The notes: generated by a model not told the origin, from the sequence alone. A stretch of DNA of 38,924 nt from Bacillota bacterium (GCA_030529825.1 JAUMWD010000001.1:1-38924), one strand, 5' to 3'; positions 6,440 through 14,924 are shown, counted from the first letter of the stretch. Numbers and translations are program-made.

Positions 6440-7102
6440 TCAAAGCTTTACATTTATGTATGTGGCCTTGAGTATTCCGTCAAACTGCTCAAGCACCTGA
6501 ACCAATTCGGGAGACAGCGGATGGTCTATCTCGTATACCATAACGGCGGTACCGCCGCGCTTATCGCGGAAAAGCTGCAGCGTGCCGATGTTGACGGAAA
6601 CAGAGGCCAACAGAGAGGAAACATCAGCCACAAGACCGGGACGGTCCTCGTTGTAGATTATGAGAGTGTTACAGTTGCCGCTGAAGCAAACATCCATGCC
6701 GTCGAGCTTGTTGACCTGAATTCTTCCGCCGCCGAGAGAGGAGGCCTGAACATCCACCCTGCGCCCGTCTTTTCCGTGGAGTATCAGCCGTGCTGTATTG
6801 GGATGAGCGTCCCGAAGCACAGTTTCGCTGATGGTAAACTCCATGCCGCATTCCCCGGCAGCATCAAAGCTGACGGGAATACGTGGATCGTCAGGCTCCA
6901 TGCCCAGCAGTCCTGCCACGAGAGCACGGTCAGTGCCATGGCCTTTTCCCGTGTCCGCAAAGGAGCCGTGGAGATAAATCTCTGCCTTTTCGGGAGTGCA
7001 GCCCAGAAGCTGACGGGCAATGAGCCCGATGCGCGCCGCACCTGCGGTATGTGAGCTTGACGGGCCCACCATTACGGGGCCGAGAATGTCGAAAATGTTC
7101 AT
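6440..7102 (-). CDS. sdaAB: L-serine dehydratase (Fe-S), beta subunit, 220 aa
   Basis: The N-terminal MNIFDILGPVMVGPSSSHTAGA is the diagnostic start of the beta subunit; the SSSHTAGA loop takes part in serine binding. The C-terminal 70 residues (from NTLIIYNEDRPGLVADVSSLL) form an ACT domain, which in related enzymes binds serine or regulates activity. First gene of the sda operon, with a promoter at 7140-7168. Together with sdaAA it makes a complete enzyme for serine fermentation to pyruvate. Confidence 0.95.
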   Translation of the reverse strand: MNIFDILGPVMVGPSSSHTAGAARIGLIARQLLGCTPEKAEIYLHGSFADTGKGHGTDRALVAGLLGMEPDDPRIPVSFDAAGECGMEFTISETVLRDAHPNTARLILHGKDGRRVDVQASSLGGGRIQVNKLDGMDVCFSGNCNTLIIYNEDRPGLVADVSSLLASVSVNIGTLQLFRDKRGGTAVMVYEIDHPLSPELVQVLEQFDGILKATYINVKL

Positions 7103-7139
7103 AGTTCAATACTCCCTGTTAAGAAGACCAGATATTTAA

Positions 7140-7168
7140 AGTATAGCCAAATATCCCTTTAATTGCAA
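7140..7168 (-). promoter_or_regulatory. Promoter of sdaAB-sdaAA
   Basis: On the minus strand TTGCAA (7163-7168), a 17-bp spacer and TATACT (7140-7145) lie about 40 bases before the sdaAB ATG, with GGGAG as ribosome site. The -10 is preceded by TG one base further up, giving an extended -10. Confidence 0.7.
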
Positions 7169-7202
7169 CAAGGCAGATGAAATTAAGTGCGCCGCAAATG
7201 GG

Positions 7203-7240
7203 AAAAGGCAGAGGAAAAGCATAGCTTTCCTCTGCCTTTT
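7203..7240 (-). terminator. Terminator of the licC-kinase-hydrolase operon
   Basis: A 15-bp stem (AAAAGGCAGAGGAAA at 7203-7217, partner at 7226-7240) with an 8-base loop. Flanking A and T runs give the minus-strand transcript a U tail. It lies 10 bases past the stop of the Ntn hydrolase gene. Confidence 0.88.
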
Positions 7241-7249
7241 ATACGGTTT

Positions 7250-8437
7250 TTAACGAAGCCCTATACCCTCAATGGGCATGGAAACCTCAACGGAGTCGGT
7301 GCTGTGGATTTTCAGGGGAGAGTCAATGTCAAAGGTGTAAATGCTGCTGTAATCCATACGCGCGGCCAGAGACATTGTGCGCTCGCTTGTGTTGTAAATG
7401 CAGCTCCACAGAGTTGTGATGTCGTATAGATTGTTGTCGTGACGGTAGTTGAGATGAACATCGCTGAGCAGGTCAAAGGTCTGACTGAAGTTCAGGACAT
7501 TGCTGTTTTCGCGGAGCTTTTGCGAAATCATGTCGTAGCGCTCTATACCCTCGGGGTCATAGACCTCGCTGCCCACACCGCCGTCCGGGGAGAGATAGAA
7601 GTTGGTGACGACGAGCTTTTTGAACTGCGGATCATCGGAACGAATGACGCGGATTTCGTTGTTCACATATTCGATGACGGCGGCATCGCCGGTGGCGTCG
7701 GTGAGCATATAGTGGAAGCAGCAGCCCAGAGAATAGCCGAAGATTACGGTGTCCTGAATGTCAAAGGATTTGAAAAGCTCAATGGCCTCCTCCACGCTTG
7801 CGCAGGTGTCAAGGCAGCAGCGAACCATGGCGGTGGTGAACATCTTGACCTTGCCGGTGTTCTGCTTCGTCCCCTTTTCGTGAATTTGCAGAACCGCCAT
7901 TGAAAGGCCCTTCTCGTTCATGCCGTCAAGGCAGAAGTAGGGAGCCAGCATGGTGCGAAGTCTGCACATGACGGATTTCGGCTTGCAGTGGTCGAAGGTC
8001 AGCAGGAAGTTTGCGTCCACCATGGATATGCTGGCGTAGGCGTTCCGGGGATGAGTCCATACAACATAGCAGGGGCCGTCCATGTAGTCGAAGTTGCGCC
8101 CCATAATATGGTCGCCCTTGTCGTTGGCGGCCTCAAAGGCGGAGCAGGCACAGGCCTGACTTGCGGGCTTGAATTTCAGCATTCCGCCGAAAATGCGTCT
8201 TGAGGCATAGCCGAAGAGCTTTGCTGCAGAGGCCGAGCCCTTTTTCATGAGACGGGCTATGTCGTAGTCGTATTTATAGTCAAGGAGAAAAATGTTGTCA
8301 CCGAGAGTTCTCATGGAGCTCATGGTGGGCCAGAAATTTTTGCAGTAGGGCGTGTTGCCGAAGAGCTTAAAAAACAGCTTTTCCGCCTTGGAATACTGAA
8401 TTTCTTCGGCGCAAGCGTCCGTCGTGTTTGCGGGCAT
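7250..8437 (-). CDS. Linear amide C-N hydrolase (choloylglycine/C45-type Ntn hydrolase), 395 aa
   Basis: Residues 96-118 (ACACSAFEA...GRNFDYMDG) contain the Ntn-hydrolase Cys-Ser-x-F start and the GRNxD signature of penicillin acylase, bile salt hydrolase, NAAA and C45 enzymes. Cys98 is the likely nucleophile. LDGMNEKGLSMAV at about 170 and TNFYLS at about 270 match downstream substrate-site motifs. About 97 residues precede the nucleophile, so the protein is made as a proform or keeps an unusual N-terminal extension; no signal peptide is obvious. The family cleaves non-peptide amides such as conjugated bile acids, N-acylethanolamines or acylated beta-lactams. Last gene of a four-gene operon, 14 bases after an amidohydrolase and followed by a terminator. 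Substrate unknown. Confidence 0.82.
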   Translation of the reverse strand: MPANTTDACAEEIQYSKAEKLFFKLFGNTPYCKNFWPTMSSMRTLGDNIFLLDYKYDYDIARLMKKGSASAAKLFGYASRRIFGGMLKFKPASQACACSAFEAANDKGDHIMGRNFDYMDGPCYVVWTHPRNAYASISMVDANFLLTFDHCKPKSVMCRLRTMLAPYFCLDGMNEKGLSMAVLQIHEKGTKQNTGKVKMFTTAMVRCCLDTCASVEEAIELFKSFDIQDTVIFGYSLGCCFHYMLTDATGDAAVIEYVNNEIRVIRSDDPQFKKLVVTNFYLSPDGGVGSEVYDPEGIERYDMISQKLRENSNVLNFSQTFDLLSDVHLNYRHDNNLYDITTLWSCIYNTSERTMSLAARMDYSSIYTFDIDSPLKIHSTDSVEVSMPIEGIGLR

Positions 8438-8451
8438 TGCGGTAGTCTCCT

Positions 8452-10029
8452 TTAAATGAACTTCTTAAGGAAGATGCGGTTGGTGATTGCTTTTAAAACC
8501 AGAGCAGCAACACCTGTCCTGCGGGATTTGTATTCTTTGCCGTGGAGATACAGGGCCTTGATTTCGATGTTTTCTATATCAGGGGAGATGAGGGGATTTT
8601 CCGCAAGGACGACAAAGTCGGCAATCTTGCCGGCGGTGAGTGTGCCGCGGAGGTTTTCCTCATGGCTCATGTAGGCGGGATTTGCGGTAATCATACGGAG
8701 TGCCTGCAGACGGCTGATGCGCTCATTGGGGTTGGGGTGATTTACGGAGCAATGCATACCGCGGAGAGGCTTTGGCAGGGTGCAGGGGCCGTCGGAGCCG
8801 TCACCCACAACGATGCCTAACTTATGCATGGTGCCGAGAGCATTGAGGGAATCCGTGCGCTCACGGCCAAGGATCGAACAAAGATATTCGTCAGGCTCCT
8901 CGCGCCAGTAAATGAAGGGAGACTGGGCGGCGATGCAGAGCTTTATCTTTGCTGCGCGCTTGAGCTGCTCCTCACTTGCCATGCAGACATGAATCATAAT
9001 GTGTCGGGCGTCATCCCAGGGCTTGTCGGCATAGGCCGCCTCATAGGCGGTGATGCACTGCTCCACGGCGGCATCGCCGATGGCGTGCATGGTAATCTGC
9101 CAGCCCTCACGGTTTGCGCCGATGGCAAAGGCGTTTACCTGCTCCTGGGTGTAGTTGAGAACGCCCTTGTTTTCGGGATCGTTGGTGTAGGGCCGGAGAA
9201 GTGCCGCGTCCTCGGAGCCGAAGCAGCCGTCAAGGGCAAGCTTGAAGCAGCCGCCTACGCGGGTGAAGCCGTGTTTTTTTACTGCCTTGAGGTCCATGGT
9301 CTGGAAGAAGACTCTGAAGGCCTGAGGAAGAGCAGGGGTGAGGAGCTTGATCATGTCAACATCAAGGTCGTTGGCAAAGCCAACACCCTCAACGGTGTGT
9401 ACAAGACCGATGCCCTGGGAGGCGAGATAATCGGCGCCGCCGGCAAGGCCACGGATAATGTCCATGGTGGGAATAAAGGCGGTGGCCTCGTTGACGCCGT
9501 CGTAGTAGGCGTTCTGATAAAGCCAGCCGTTTTCCGCGTCACAGCCCGGGTCGGCCTTAACCTTGTCGGAAAGAAGCTCCATCATGGCACTGTTGCAGAC
9601 GGCGGCATGGCCGTCGTACTTGATGATTATAAGGGGGCGGTCGCTCCACTTGTCTAAATCGGCCTTAACAGGCAGACGCTTTTCCTCAACGGTGTGTGCG
9701 GTAGTGCCGTAGCCCATGAGAATTTTAGCCTTTTTGTGGCTGTCGGAATATTTTTTTACCTCCGCTGCCGCCTCGGCAAAGTTGCAGGCGTCGGTGACGA
9801 AAAAGGTGTTTTTGAATACGCAGAGAGAGCCGAAGTGCATATGAGTATCGCCGAAGGCAGGGGTAACGGTGGCACCCTTGAGGTCAATCTTCTTTGCCTT
9901 TGCGTATTGAGAGGGAAGCTCCTCCTCGTTGCCTATCCATTTGATGAAACCCTTGTGCTCCACCATGGCGTTATATACATTGTTTTCCTCTTCGCAGGTC
10001 AAAAATGCTGCGTTTGTGTAAAGCTTCAT
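8452..10029 (-). CDS. Amidohydrolase of the Amidohydro_3 (YtcJ-like) family, 525 aa
   Basis: The sequence has the metal-dependent amidohydrolase barrel: DTHMHFG at about residue 61 (the HxH pair), KYDGHAA near 138, TMHAIGDAAV at about 310, and VGDGSDGP at about 415 (last Asp ligand). The C-terminal GKIADFVVLAENP is the classic composite beta-sandwich end. YtcJ-type members hydrolyse N-substituted formamides, imines or cyclic amides; the exact substrate cannot be read. The start at 10029 lies five bases after the upstream kinase stop. Placement with an Ntn amide hydrolase and an amino-alcohol-type kinase suggests release and capture of a small amine. Confidence 0.88.
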   Translation of the reverse strand: MKLYTNAAFLTCEEENNVYNAMVEHKGFIKWIGNEEELPSQYAKAKKIDLKGATVTPAFGDTHMHFGSLCVFKNTFFVTDACNFAEAAAEVKKYSDSHKKAKILMGYGTTAHTVEEKRLPVKADLDKWSDRPLIIIKYDGHAAVCNSAMMELLSDKVKADPGCDAENGWLYQNAYYDGVNEATAFIPTMDIIRGLAGGADYLASQGIGLVHTVEGVGFANDLDVDMIKLLTPALPQAFRVFFQTMDLKAVKKHGFTRVGGCFKLALDGCFGSEDAALLRPYTNDPENKGVLNYTQEQVNAFAIGANREGWQITMHAIGDAAVEQCITAYEAAYADKPWDDARHIMIHVCMASEEQLKRAAKIKLCIAAQSPFIYWREEPDEYLCSILGRERTDSLNALGTMHKLGIVVGDGSDGPCTLPKPLRGMHCSVNHPNPNERISRLQALRMITANPAYMSHEENLRGTLTAGKIADFVVLAENPLISPDIENIEIKALYLHGKEYKSRRTGVAALVLKAITNRIFLKKFI

Positions 10030-10034
10030 GGTAA

Positions 10035-10946
10035 TTACTCCTTCTCAAACATTTCCGTTGCGATTTTCAGGGCGTGAACCGCCTTGTCGTACCACATCTG
10101 CTTGTCGTCAACCTGTGTGCCGATGGCTTCCTTGTAGATTGCCCAGACGAACCAATGCCAGAGGCATATGGCAAGGCAGGCGAAATAAAACCGTTTTTCC
10201 TTAAATGTCAGCTGACGGCCCTCGTAAAGCTCCGCCAGCGCCATGTAGTCATCGTCGTCAAAATCAAGGCTTGCGGTGAAATACGCCACATCAACCTGGG
10301 GATATGCGTTGCCGCTGTACTCCCAGTCGATGAGAGCCACGGTGCCGTCGTCACCCCGAAGCATATTGTAGTGCCATGCGTCGTTGTGGCAGAGGCATTT
10401 TTCAAAGCCTTCCGCCTCCATCTTTTCGTACAGACGGCTCATGTCCTCGTAGGTTTCCTCGTAGGGCAGAAATGCACCGGGCTGATGCTCCTCCAGCAGA
10501 GCGGCGTATACGCCCGTCATGTTCATGTAGTCGTAATCCCAGGGACAGGTGATTTTCTCCTCGTGGAGTCTGCGGAGCAGGTCCATGGCAATCGCCTGGT
10601 CATGGCGGTCATAGGGGTCAAAATGCCGACAGCCTTGAAGAAACTCACTCATCTTCCAGCCGTTTTCGGCATCTATGGTGAGGAAGGTGGGATCAAGGCC
10701 CAGCTCCTTTGCGACGCCCTCGGAAAAGGCCTCGCACTCACGCTTTATGAAGCGGCTTGTGCCCTTGCCGGGATGGCGGTAGATATAGGCCTTTCCTCCC
10801 ACCTCAAAGCGGAAGGAAATATTGGTGAGACCTACCTTCATGGCCTCAATTCCCGAAATGTCTTCAATTTTGCAGCCTAAAACACCGCAGATGTTTTCAA
10901 AAATTGCGGGGTCAAGGCTCATAATGTAATCTTTATCAAATGTCAT
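10035..10946 (-). CDS. Choline/ethanolamine kinase-type phosphotransferase (LicA-like), 303 aa
   Basis: A protein-kinase-like small-molecule kinase: Brenner motif CHNDAWHYNML (HxD....N) at about residue 196 and DFG-equivalent ALIDWEYSGN at about 215. YIYRHPGKG (about 53) supplies the nucleotide-binding Lys/Arg region. LNISFRF-like GLTNISFRFEVGG at the start is typical of choline and ethanolamine kinases (LicA). The reading frame overlaps the upstream LicC-type nucleotidyltransferase gene by 11 bases, the usual kinase/cytidylyltransferase pair that turns an amino alcohol into its CDP-activated form. Choline versus ethanolamine specificity is not resolvable by eye. Confidence 0.85.
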   Translation of the reverse strand: MTFDKDYIMSLDPAIFENICGVLGCKIEDISGIEAMKVGLTNISFRFEVGGKAYIYRHPGKGTSRFIKRECEAFSEGVAKELGLDPTFLTIDAENGWKMSEFLQGCRHFDPYDRHDQAIAMDLLRRLHEEKITCPWDYDYMNMTGVYAALLEEHQPGAFLPYEETYEDMSRLYEKMEAEGFEKCLCHNDAWHYNMLRGDDGTVALIDWEYSGNAYPQVDVAYFTASLDFDDDDYMALAELYEGRQLTFKEKRFYFACLAICLWHWFVWAIYKEAIGTQVDDKQMWYDKAVHALKIATEMFEKE

Positions 10947-11829
10947 AAGCTTTGTCTATTGCCTTAAGCTCCTTAAAGCTGTCGATTTCAACTATGTCCT
11001 GCAGGGTGCATCCCCGCACCTCAACCTTGTACTCACCCTTGAATTTAACAAGAGGCACCTGCTCCCAGTAAAGCTCTCTGCCGCCGGGAACCTCAAATGC
11101 CATGGGGATGTGCTCTGCAAGCTTTTTGCCCGCTTCCTCATCCCAGTAGGAGATACCCACCTCCTGCCAGCAGCTTGTTCCGCCCACATTAAGCTCAGTG
11201 ATGATGCCGTTTTTGACCTGGAAGCACCAGTCGTCGGAGCGTTCCATGGGAATGCCGAGGAAGTTGGAGCTGTAACAGTATTTTTTGATGAGCGCAGGAT
11301 TGCTCAGCAGCAGGTCTGCCTCAAAAAGATATGCGTTGCACAGCAAATCCTTTGCCAGCAGGGCGGAGGAGATGTTGTTCGCCTCATTAAACATATTGTT
11401 GTCGATGAACTTTATGTTGGGATACTTGTAAAGAAGCTGGTCAAAGTTTTCCTTGAGATAGCCGCGCACAATGTAGATTTCCTCAATCCCAGCGGCAACA
11501 ACCGCATCCAGAAGAGTGTCGATGATACGCCTGCCGTTTACGCGAACCAGCGGCTTGGGTGTGTTGAGAGTGATGGGAACCATGCGGGAGCCGAAGCCTG
11601 CGGCGATGAAAATCGCCCTTTTTACGCGGTAGGGCTCCAGCGCGTCAAGACCCGCGGTGCTTATTGCCCCCTCCAGCACATAACCGAGGTCGCACAGCTC
11701 CTTGAAGGTGCGGTTGACTGTGCCGAGGCTCATACCTGTCTTGCCCTGCATATCCCGCTGGGAGAGGGCTGCGCCGCTCTCTGCCAGAACGGAAAGAATA
11801 TCAAACTGTTTTCTTGTAAGTGTACTCAT
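10936..11829 (-). CDS. Winged-helix/nucleotidyltransferase fusion (LicC-type CTP:phosphocholine cytidylyltransferase), 297 aa
   Basis: ATG 11829 is chosen because GGAG lies eight bases upstream; a longer frame to 11925 would run through the promoter. Residues 1-68 form a MarR/MerR-size winged helix (LTRKQFDILSVLAE...LSQRDMQGKTGMSLGTVNRT). From about residue 72 a nucleotidyltransferase follows: FIAAGFGSRMVPITLNTPKP is the NTP-binding loop and EADLLLSN the metal-binding Asp site. Firmicute LicC relatives are sometimes fused to such an HTH, which may act as regulator. The gene opens a four-gene operon with a perfect consensus promoter, and paired repeats sit in its leader. The substrate is probably phosphocholine or phosphoethanolamine, by analogy. 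Confidence 0.85.
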   Translation of the reverse strand: MSTLTRKQFDILSVLAESGAALSQRDMQGKTGMSLGTVNRTFKELCDLGYVLEGAISTAGLDALEPYRVKRAIFIAAGFGSRMVPITLNTPKPLVRVNGRRIIDTLLDAVVAAGIEEIYIVRGYLKENFDQLLYKYPNIKFIDNNMFNEANNISSALLAKDLLCNAYLFEADLLLSNPALIKKYCYSSNFLGIPMERSDDWCFQVKNGIITELNVGGTSCWQEVGISYWDEEAGKKLAEHIPMAFEVPGGRELYWEQVPLVKFKGEYKVEVRGCTLQDIVEIDSFKELKAIDKAYDI

Positions 11830-11840
11830 ATCATGCTCCG

Positions 11841-11872
11841 CAAAATGTGTGTTGCGTTCAAAATCTGTGTTG
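11841..11872. repeat. Pair of 14-bp direct repeats in the licC leader
   Basis: CAAAATGTGTGTTG at 11841-11854 and CAAAATCTGTGTTG at 11859-11872 differ at one base and have an 18-bp period. They lie between the promoter and the RBS of the winged-helix/nucleotidyltransferase gene, a fitting place for an autoregulatory operator. Binding is inferred. Confidence 0.6.
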
Positions 11873-11896
11873 CAGATGATAAAATTGAACACTGCG

Positions 11897-11925
11897 ATTA
11901 TATTCCTACGGGCGGATAATGTCAA
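11897..11925 (-). promoter_or_regulatory. Consensus promoter of the licC-kinase operon
   Basis: On the minus strand a perfect TTGACA (11920-11925), a 17-bp spacer and a perfect TATAAT (11897-11902), about 68 bases before the ATG. This is the strongest promoter in the window. Such strength suggests repression by a bound regulator. Confidence 0.85.
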
Positions 11926-11934
11926 TAAAATATG

Positions 11935-11962
11935 AAAAAACCCGTTCTTTGAACGGGTTTTT
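11935..11962 (-). terminator. Terminator of the DUF5058-M20 operon
   Basis: CCCGTTC at 11941-11947 pairs with GAACGGG at 11951-11957 around a TTT loop. A and T runs flank the stem, giving a U tail on the minus strand. It lies three bases after the M20 peptidase stop. Confidence 0.88.
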
Positions 11963-11964
11963 CG

Positions 11965-13404
11965 TTATCGGTTCATGTCAATGACATTTTTGTAGAAATC
12001 AACTGCACCGGGGAGGCAATCGGCCTCAATGTTTTCATTGATGCCGTGCATACCCTTGAGCTGTTCGGGACCGTAGATAACGGGAGCGAAGCGGAAGCAG
12101 TTGTCGCAGATCTCCTGATAGAAACGGCAGTCGGTGCCGCCGGTCATGATGTAGGGACTTTGGGGCAGACCGGGGAAGGTCTTTTCAATCACCGAGGTGA
12201 TGAATTTCCAGCCCTCACCCTCAATGTCCACGGGAGGACAGAAGTCCTCTGCGCCCACGATTTCGGTTTCGAGGCCGAACTTCTCCGCAAGCCTTGTGAT
12301 AAGCGCATTGCTCTCATCCATGCCCTGATGAGGAATGTAGCGGAGGTTTGCGCCCACGCTTGCCGCTGCGGGAAGCACATTAAAGGCATCGGAGCCGGAC
12401 TGCATGGTGAAGGCAATGGTGGTCTGCAGCATGGCTGCGGCCTGGGGAGATACGGCGGGCATGACGAGCTTCATGATAGGCCCGAAGAGCCAGACATTGC
12501 CCAGCAGCAGCTTCATGGGGAAGCTGCCATAGGGGGCAAGTGCCTTGAACATGGCGCGAACCTCCTTGCAGATCACCCGCTTGAAGGGATTATGCTTCTC
12601 TATGTGCTGCTCAAATGCCGCAAGGCGCACAATGGGACTGTTTTTGGGAGGTGCGCTGGCGTGACCTCCTTCGCTGTGTGCGGTGAAGCGGAGTCTGCCC
12701 TGACCTTTTTCAAAGACGCCTACCATTGCGAAATTACCGGGAACGCCGCCGATGGGTTCGTTAACGATACCGCCGCCCTCGTCGCATACCATGTAGGGTC
12801 TGACACCACGGCGCTTCAGCTCGGCGATGAGCTTGGGTGCGCCGTCGCCGCCCCATTCCTCGGTGCAGGAGGAGGCGAGATAGACATCGTTTTCGGGAAC
12901 ATAGCCCTGGGCAAGCAGCTCTTCCACCGCCTGCATGAAGGACATGACACCGCACTTGATGTCGCCTGCGCCGCGTCCCCATACCTTGCCGTCGGCAATG
13001 TCGCCGGAGTAGGGCTCATGCTCCCATTCACCCTCGGCGGGAACAACATCCTGATGGCTCATGAGGATTATGGGCTTTGCGTCGCTTTTGCCCTTCCAGC
13101 GATAAAGCAGATTACCGTCAATCTCGGTTTTCTCGAGATTTTCGTGCAGCAGGGGGAAAAGCTCCTCTAAAAGCCTGTGAAAGCCGAGGAATTTCTCAAC
13201 CTGAGGATTTCCCTGCTCCGAAACGGTTTCGTACTGCACCATTTTAGAGAGCTTTTCCGCATAGAGCCTTGTGCGTTCGGGGTCGGGATTGGGCCTGTAG
13301 TCGGCCTTTTTTGAGGGAATAAGAAGTGCGTGAATAACTGCGGCGGAAAGGAGCAGAACTATCGCTCCGCCCAGCACGGAGAATACTATACCTGCAATGC
13401 CCAT
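11965..13404 (-). CDS. Membrane-anchored M20-family metallopeptidase (carboxypeptidase S / PM20D1-like), 479 aa
   Basis: ATG 13404 is used: it overlaps the stop of the preceding gene, and the longer frame to 13548 lies wholly inside that gene. Residues 4-28 form a transmembrane anchor. The catalytic zinc site is intact: HQDVVPAEG, GRGAGDIK, CTEEWGGDGA (general-base Glu), CDEGGG, and TGGTDCRFY with HGINENI near the end. A dimerisation (lid) domain lies in the middle (EGGHASAPP). Layout and motifs resemble carboxypeptidase S and PM20D1, which cleave or make N-acyl amino acids, but dipeptides are possible. Downstream of two membrane proteins in one operon, it may process what they transport. Confidence 0.9.
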   Translation of the reverse strand: MGIAGIVFSVLGGAIVLLLSAAVIHALLIPSKKADYRPNPDPERTRLYAEKLSKMVQYETVSEQGNPQVEKFLGFHRLLEELFPLLHENLEKTEIDGNLLYRWKGKSDAKPIILMSHQDVVPAEGEWEHEPYSGDIADGKVWGRGAGDIKCGVMSFMQAVEELLAQGYVPENDVYLASSCTEEWGGDGAPKLIAELKRRGVRPYMVCDEGGGIVNEPIGGVPGNFAMVGVFEKGQGRLRFTAHSEGGHASAPPKNSPIVRLAAFEQHIEKHNPFKRVICKEVRAMFKALAPYGSFPMKLLLGNVWLFGPIMKLVMPAVSPQAAAMLQTTIAFTMQSGSDAFNVLPAAASVGANLRYIPHQGMDESNALITRLAEKFGLETEIVGAEDFCPPVDIEGEGWKFITSVIEKTFPGLPQSPYIMTGGTDCRFYQEICDNCFRFAPVIYGPEQLKGMHGINENIEADCLPGAVDFYKNVIDMNR

Positions 13405-14093
13405 TACATTCTCCCCATACGCTTTTTCTTGAAAAACAGGAAGGCAATACCGATGGCAATTGCGCCGCTGGGGAGAATCATGAAGCTGGTGGAGCCAACG
13501 AGAGAGGGGACAACGATGAACAGCAGGGACATGATAACAAGGGGCCAAACGGCAACATTCATGTTCTTGCGGTAGTACTTGTAGGCCATGGCGCCGAAGA
13601 GTGCGGGAACAACATTCTCAAAGGCGGGCTGAAGTGCAGGGTCCTGAAGCACGGGCTGCAGAGGAATCATTGCCGCAACGCCAACGGCGAGGACGAGAAT
13701 GGTCACCAAAGAAGATGTGGCGATGGACAGAGTGGAGATAATCTCGTTTTCGTGAGTGCCTGCTTTAGTACCTACGATGTCGCGGGCGTTTATAGCGCAG
13801 GGGATTTTCATGTTGATGAGGTTACCTGTGATAAAGGCGAGATAGCTGCCGCCGGCGCCAAGCATGGGGACATAGATGAGATATTCCGCGATGCAGCTGA
13901 CGAGCCATACAAGGCCGATGGCGAGGAAGCCCTTGCCGAAGGCGGCAATGTTGGGCATTGCACCGAGATATGCACCCATGACGAAGGGGGCGCCTATGAG
14001 CATAACAAGTGCAACGGCACAGATTATGCGGCCGTAAAGATGAGTGCGCTCATCGAATGTTTCCAGCCATACTTTTCTTTCGTTTTCGTTCAT
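13404..14093 (-). CDS. Multi-pass membrane protein, partner of the DUF5058 protein, 229 aa
   Basis: ATG 14093 has AAGGAGGTG correctly spaced; the longer frame starts at a GTG that overlaps that site. Hydrophobic segments near residues 22-45, 50-75, 125-150 and two near the C-terminus predict five or six membrane passes. A polar loop NARDIVGTKAGTHENE at about 100 sits between helices and could hold a substrate or metal. Charged N-terminus (NENERKVWLETFDERTHLYG) is cytoplasmic. It follows the DUF5058-type gene and overlaps the M20 gene, so all three are co-transcribed. I do not recognise the family by name; a two-component transporter with the DUF5058 protein is the natural reading. Confidence 0.75.
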   Translation of the reverse strand: MNENERKVWLETFDERTHLYGRIICAVALVMLIGAPFVMGAYLGAMPNIAAFGKGFLAIGLVWLVSCIAEYLIYVPMLGAGGSYLAFITGNLINMKIPCAINARDIVGTKAGTHENEIISTLSIATSSLVTILVLAVGVAAMIPLQPVLQDPALQPAFENVVPALFGAMAYKYYRKNMNVAVWPLVIMSLLFIVVPSLVGSTSFMILPSGAIAIGIAFLFFKKKRMGRM

Positions 14094-14106
14094 TATCTGC
14101 ACCTCC

Positions 14107-14880
14107 TTAATGTACTAAGCCGTTTATGAGTACGGCTGCTGCCATGGCGATAATCATGCTGCCTGCAATGGAGAAGCTCTCGACCCAGGCGGCCTTCTTC
14201 TTTTCGGTGAGCCATATGAAGCCTGCCATTACAATGGCGGCAACGACAACAACCGCGAGAGGCAGCCAGTCGCCGGAGAAGGAGAAGAGTCCGTCTGCGG
14301 AAACGAAGGAGCCTATGTAGCTGCCGATGTAGGCGGAGACAAGTCCGATGAACATGGCGGTCATGGCGGTGTCACCGAAGCCTGCAAACTTGGAGGGCTT
14401 TCCCTTTTTGCCGGGGTTCCTCAGCTTGGTTGAATATTTCTTGGTAAGGAAGAGGGAGAGCACCATGCCCCACATGATACATACGGTCATGAGAAGTGCA
14501 ATGGTGGTGAAGGCCTCGGGAGTCATGACGGAAGCGGAAAGCTTTTCAAGACCTACGGCCTCTGCCGCCGCCTCAGCAACGGTGGTTTCATAGTGCAGGG
14601 CGCCGATGACGGAAAGACGGAGCCAGGGCAGAGGGGTGCCGAGACTGCCTGCCAGAGCGATTACGCCCAGCAGTATGCCCACACTGGGAAGAACTGCAAA
14701 GGTGGCGCTGGAGGTTATGGTGCGTTTGAGTTTTGCTTTGTCCATGCCGATGGCAAGACCTGCCTTGTATGCGCGAATCATGAAGAAAATACACGCAGCA
14801 GCGACGAATAGGATTATTACGCCGACTATGAGGTACATTGTCGGGCTGTTGAGGTATCTGTATAGGTCAGATTGTTCCAT
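14107..14880 (-). CDS. DUF5058-type multi-pass membrane protein, 257 aa
   Basis: ATG 14880 (MEQSDLYRYLNSPTMYLIVG) is preferred because AAAGG lies nine bases upstream; two further in-frame ATGs at 14889 and 14904 lack a site. About six transmembrane segments are visible, from MYLIVGVIILFVAAACIFF through the final SMIIAMAAAVLI. The NSPTMYLIVG start and the length recall the DUF5058 family (from memory). A basic loop, TKKYSTKLRNPGKKGKPSKF, lies mid-protein. It is first of three genes ending in an M20 peptidase; DUF5058 genes are often beside M20-type peptidases or amidohydrolases, so a peptide or amino-acid-conjugate importer is plausible but unproven. Confidence 0.65.
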   Translation of the reverse strand: MEQSDLYRYLNSPTMYLIVGVIILFVAAACIFFMIRAYKAGLAIGMDKAKLKRTITSSATFAVLPSVGILLGVIALAGSLGTPLPWLRLSVIGALHYETTVAEAAAEAVGLEKLSASVMTPEAFTTIALLMTVCIMWGMVLSLFLTKKYSTKLRNPGKKGKPSKFAGFGDTAMTAMFIGLVSAYIGSYIGSFVSADGLFSFSGDWLPLAVVVVAAIVMAGFIWLTEKKKAAWVESFSIAGSMIIAMAAAVLINGLVH

Positions 14881-14924
14881 GGCGGTCATCCTTTCAAAAA
14901 TCATTTAAAGATTTTAACTATTTT

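Noticed and set aside
12046-13170. A 374-codon plus-strand frame opposite the M20 peptidase
   Set aside because: Antisense to a complete M20 enzyme; sequence bias of the real gene opens the frame.
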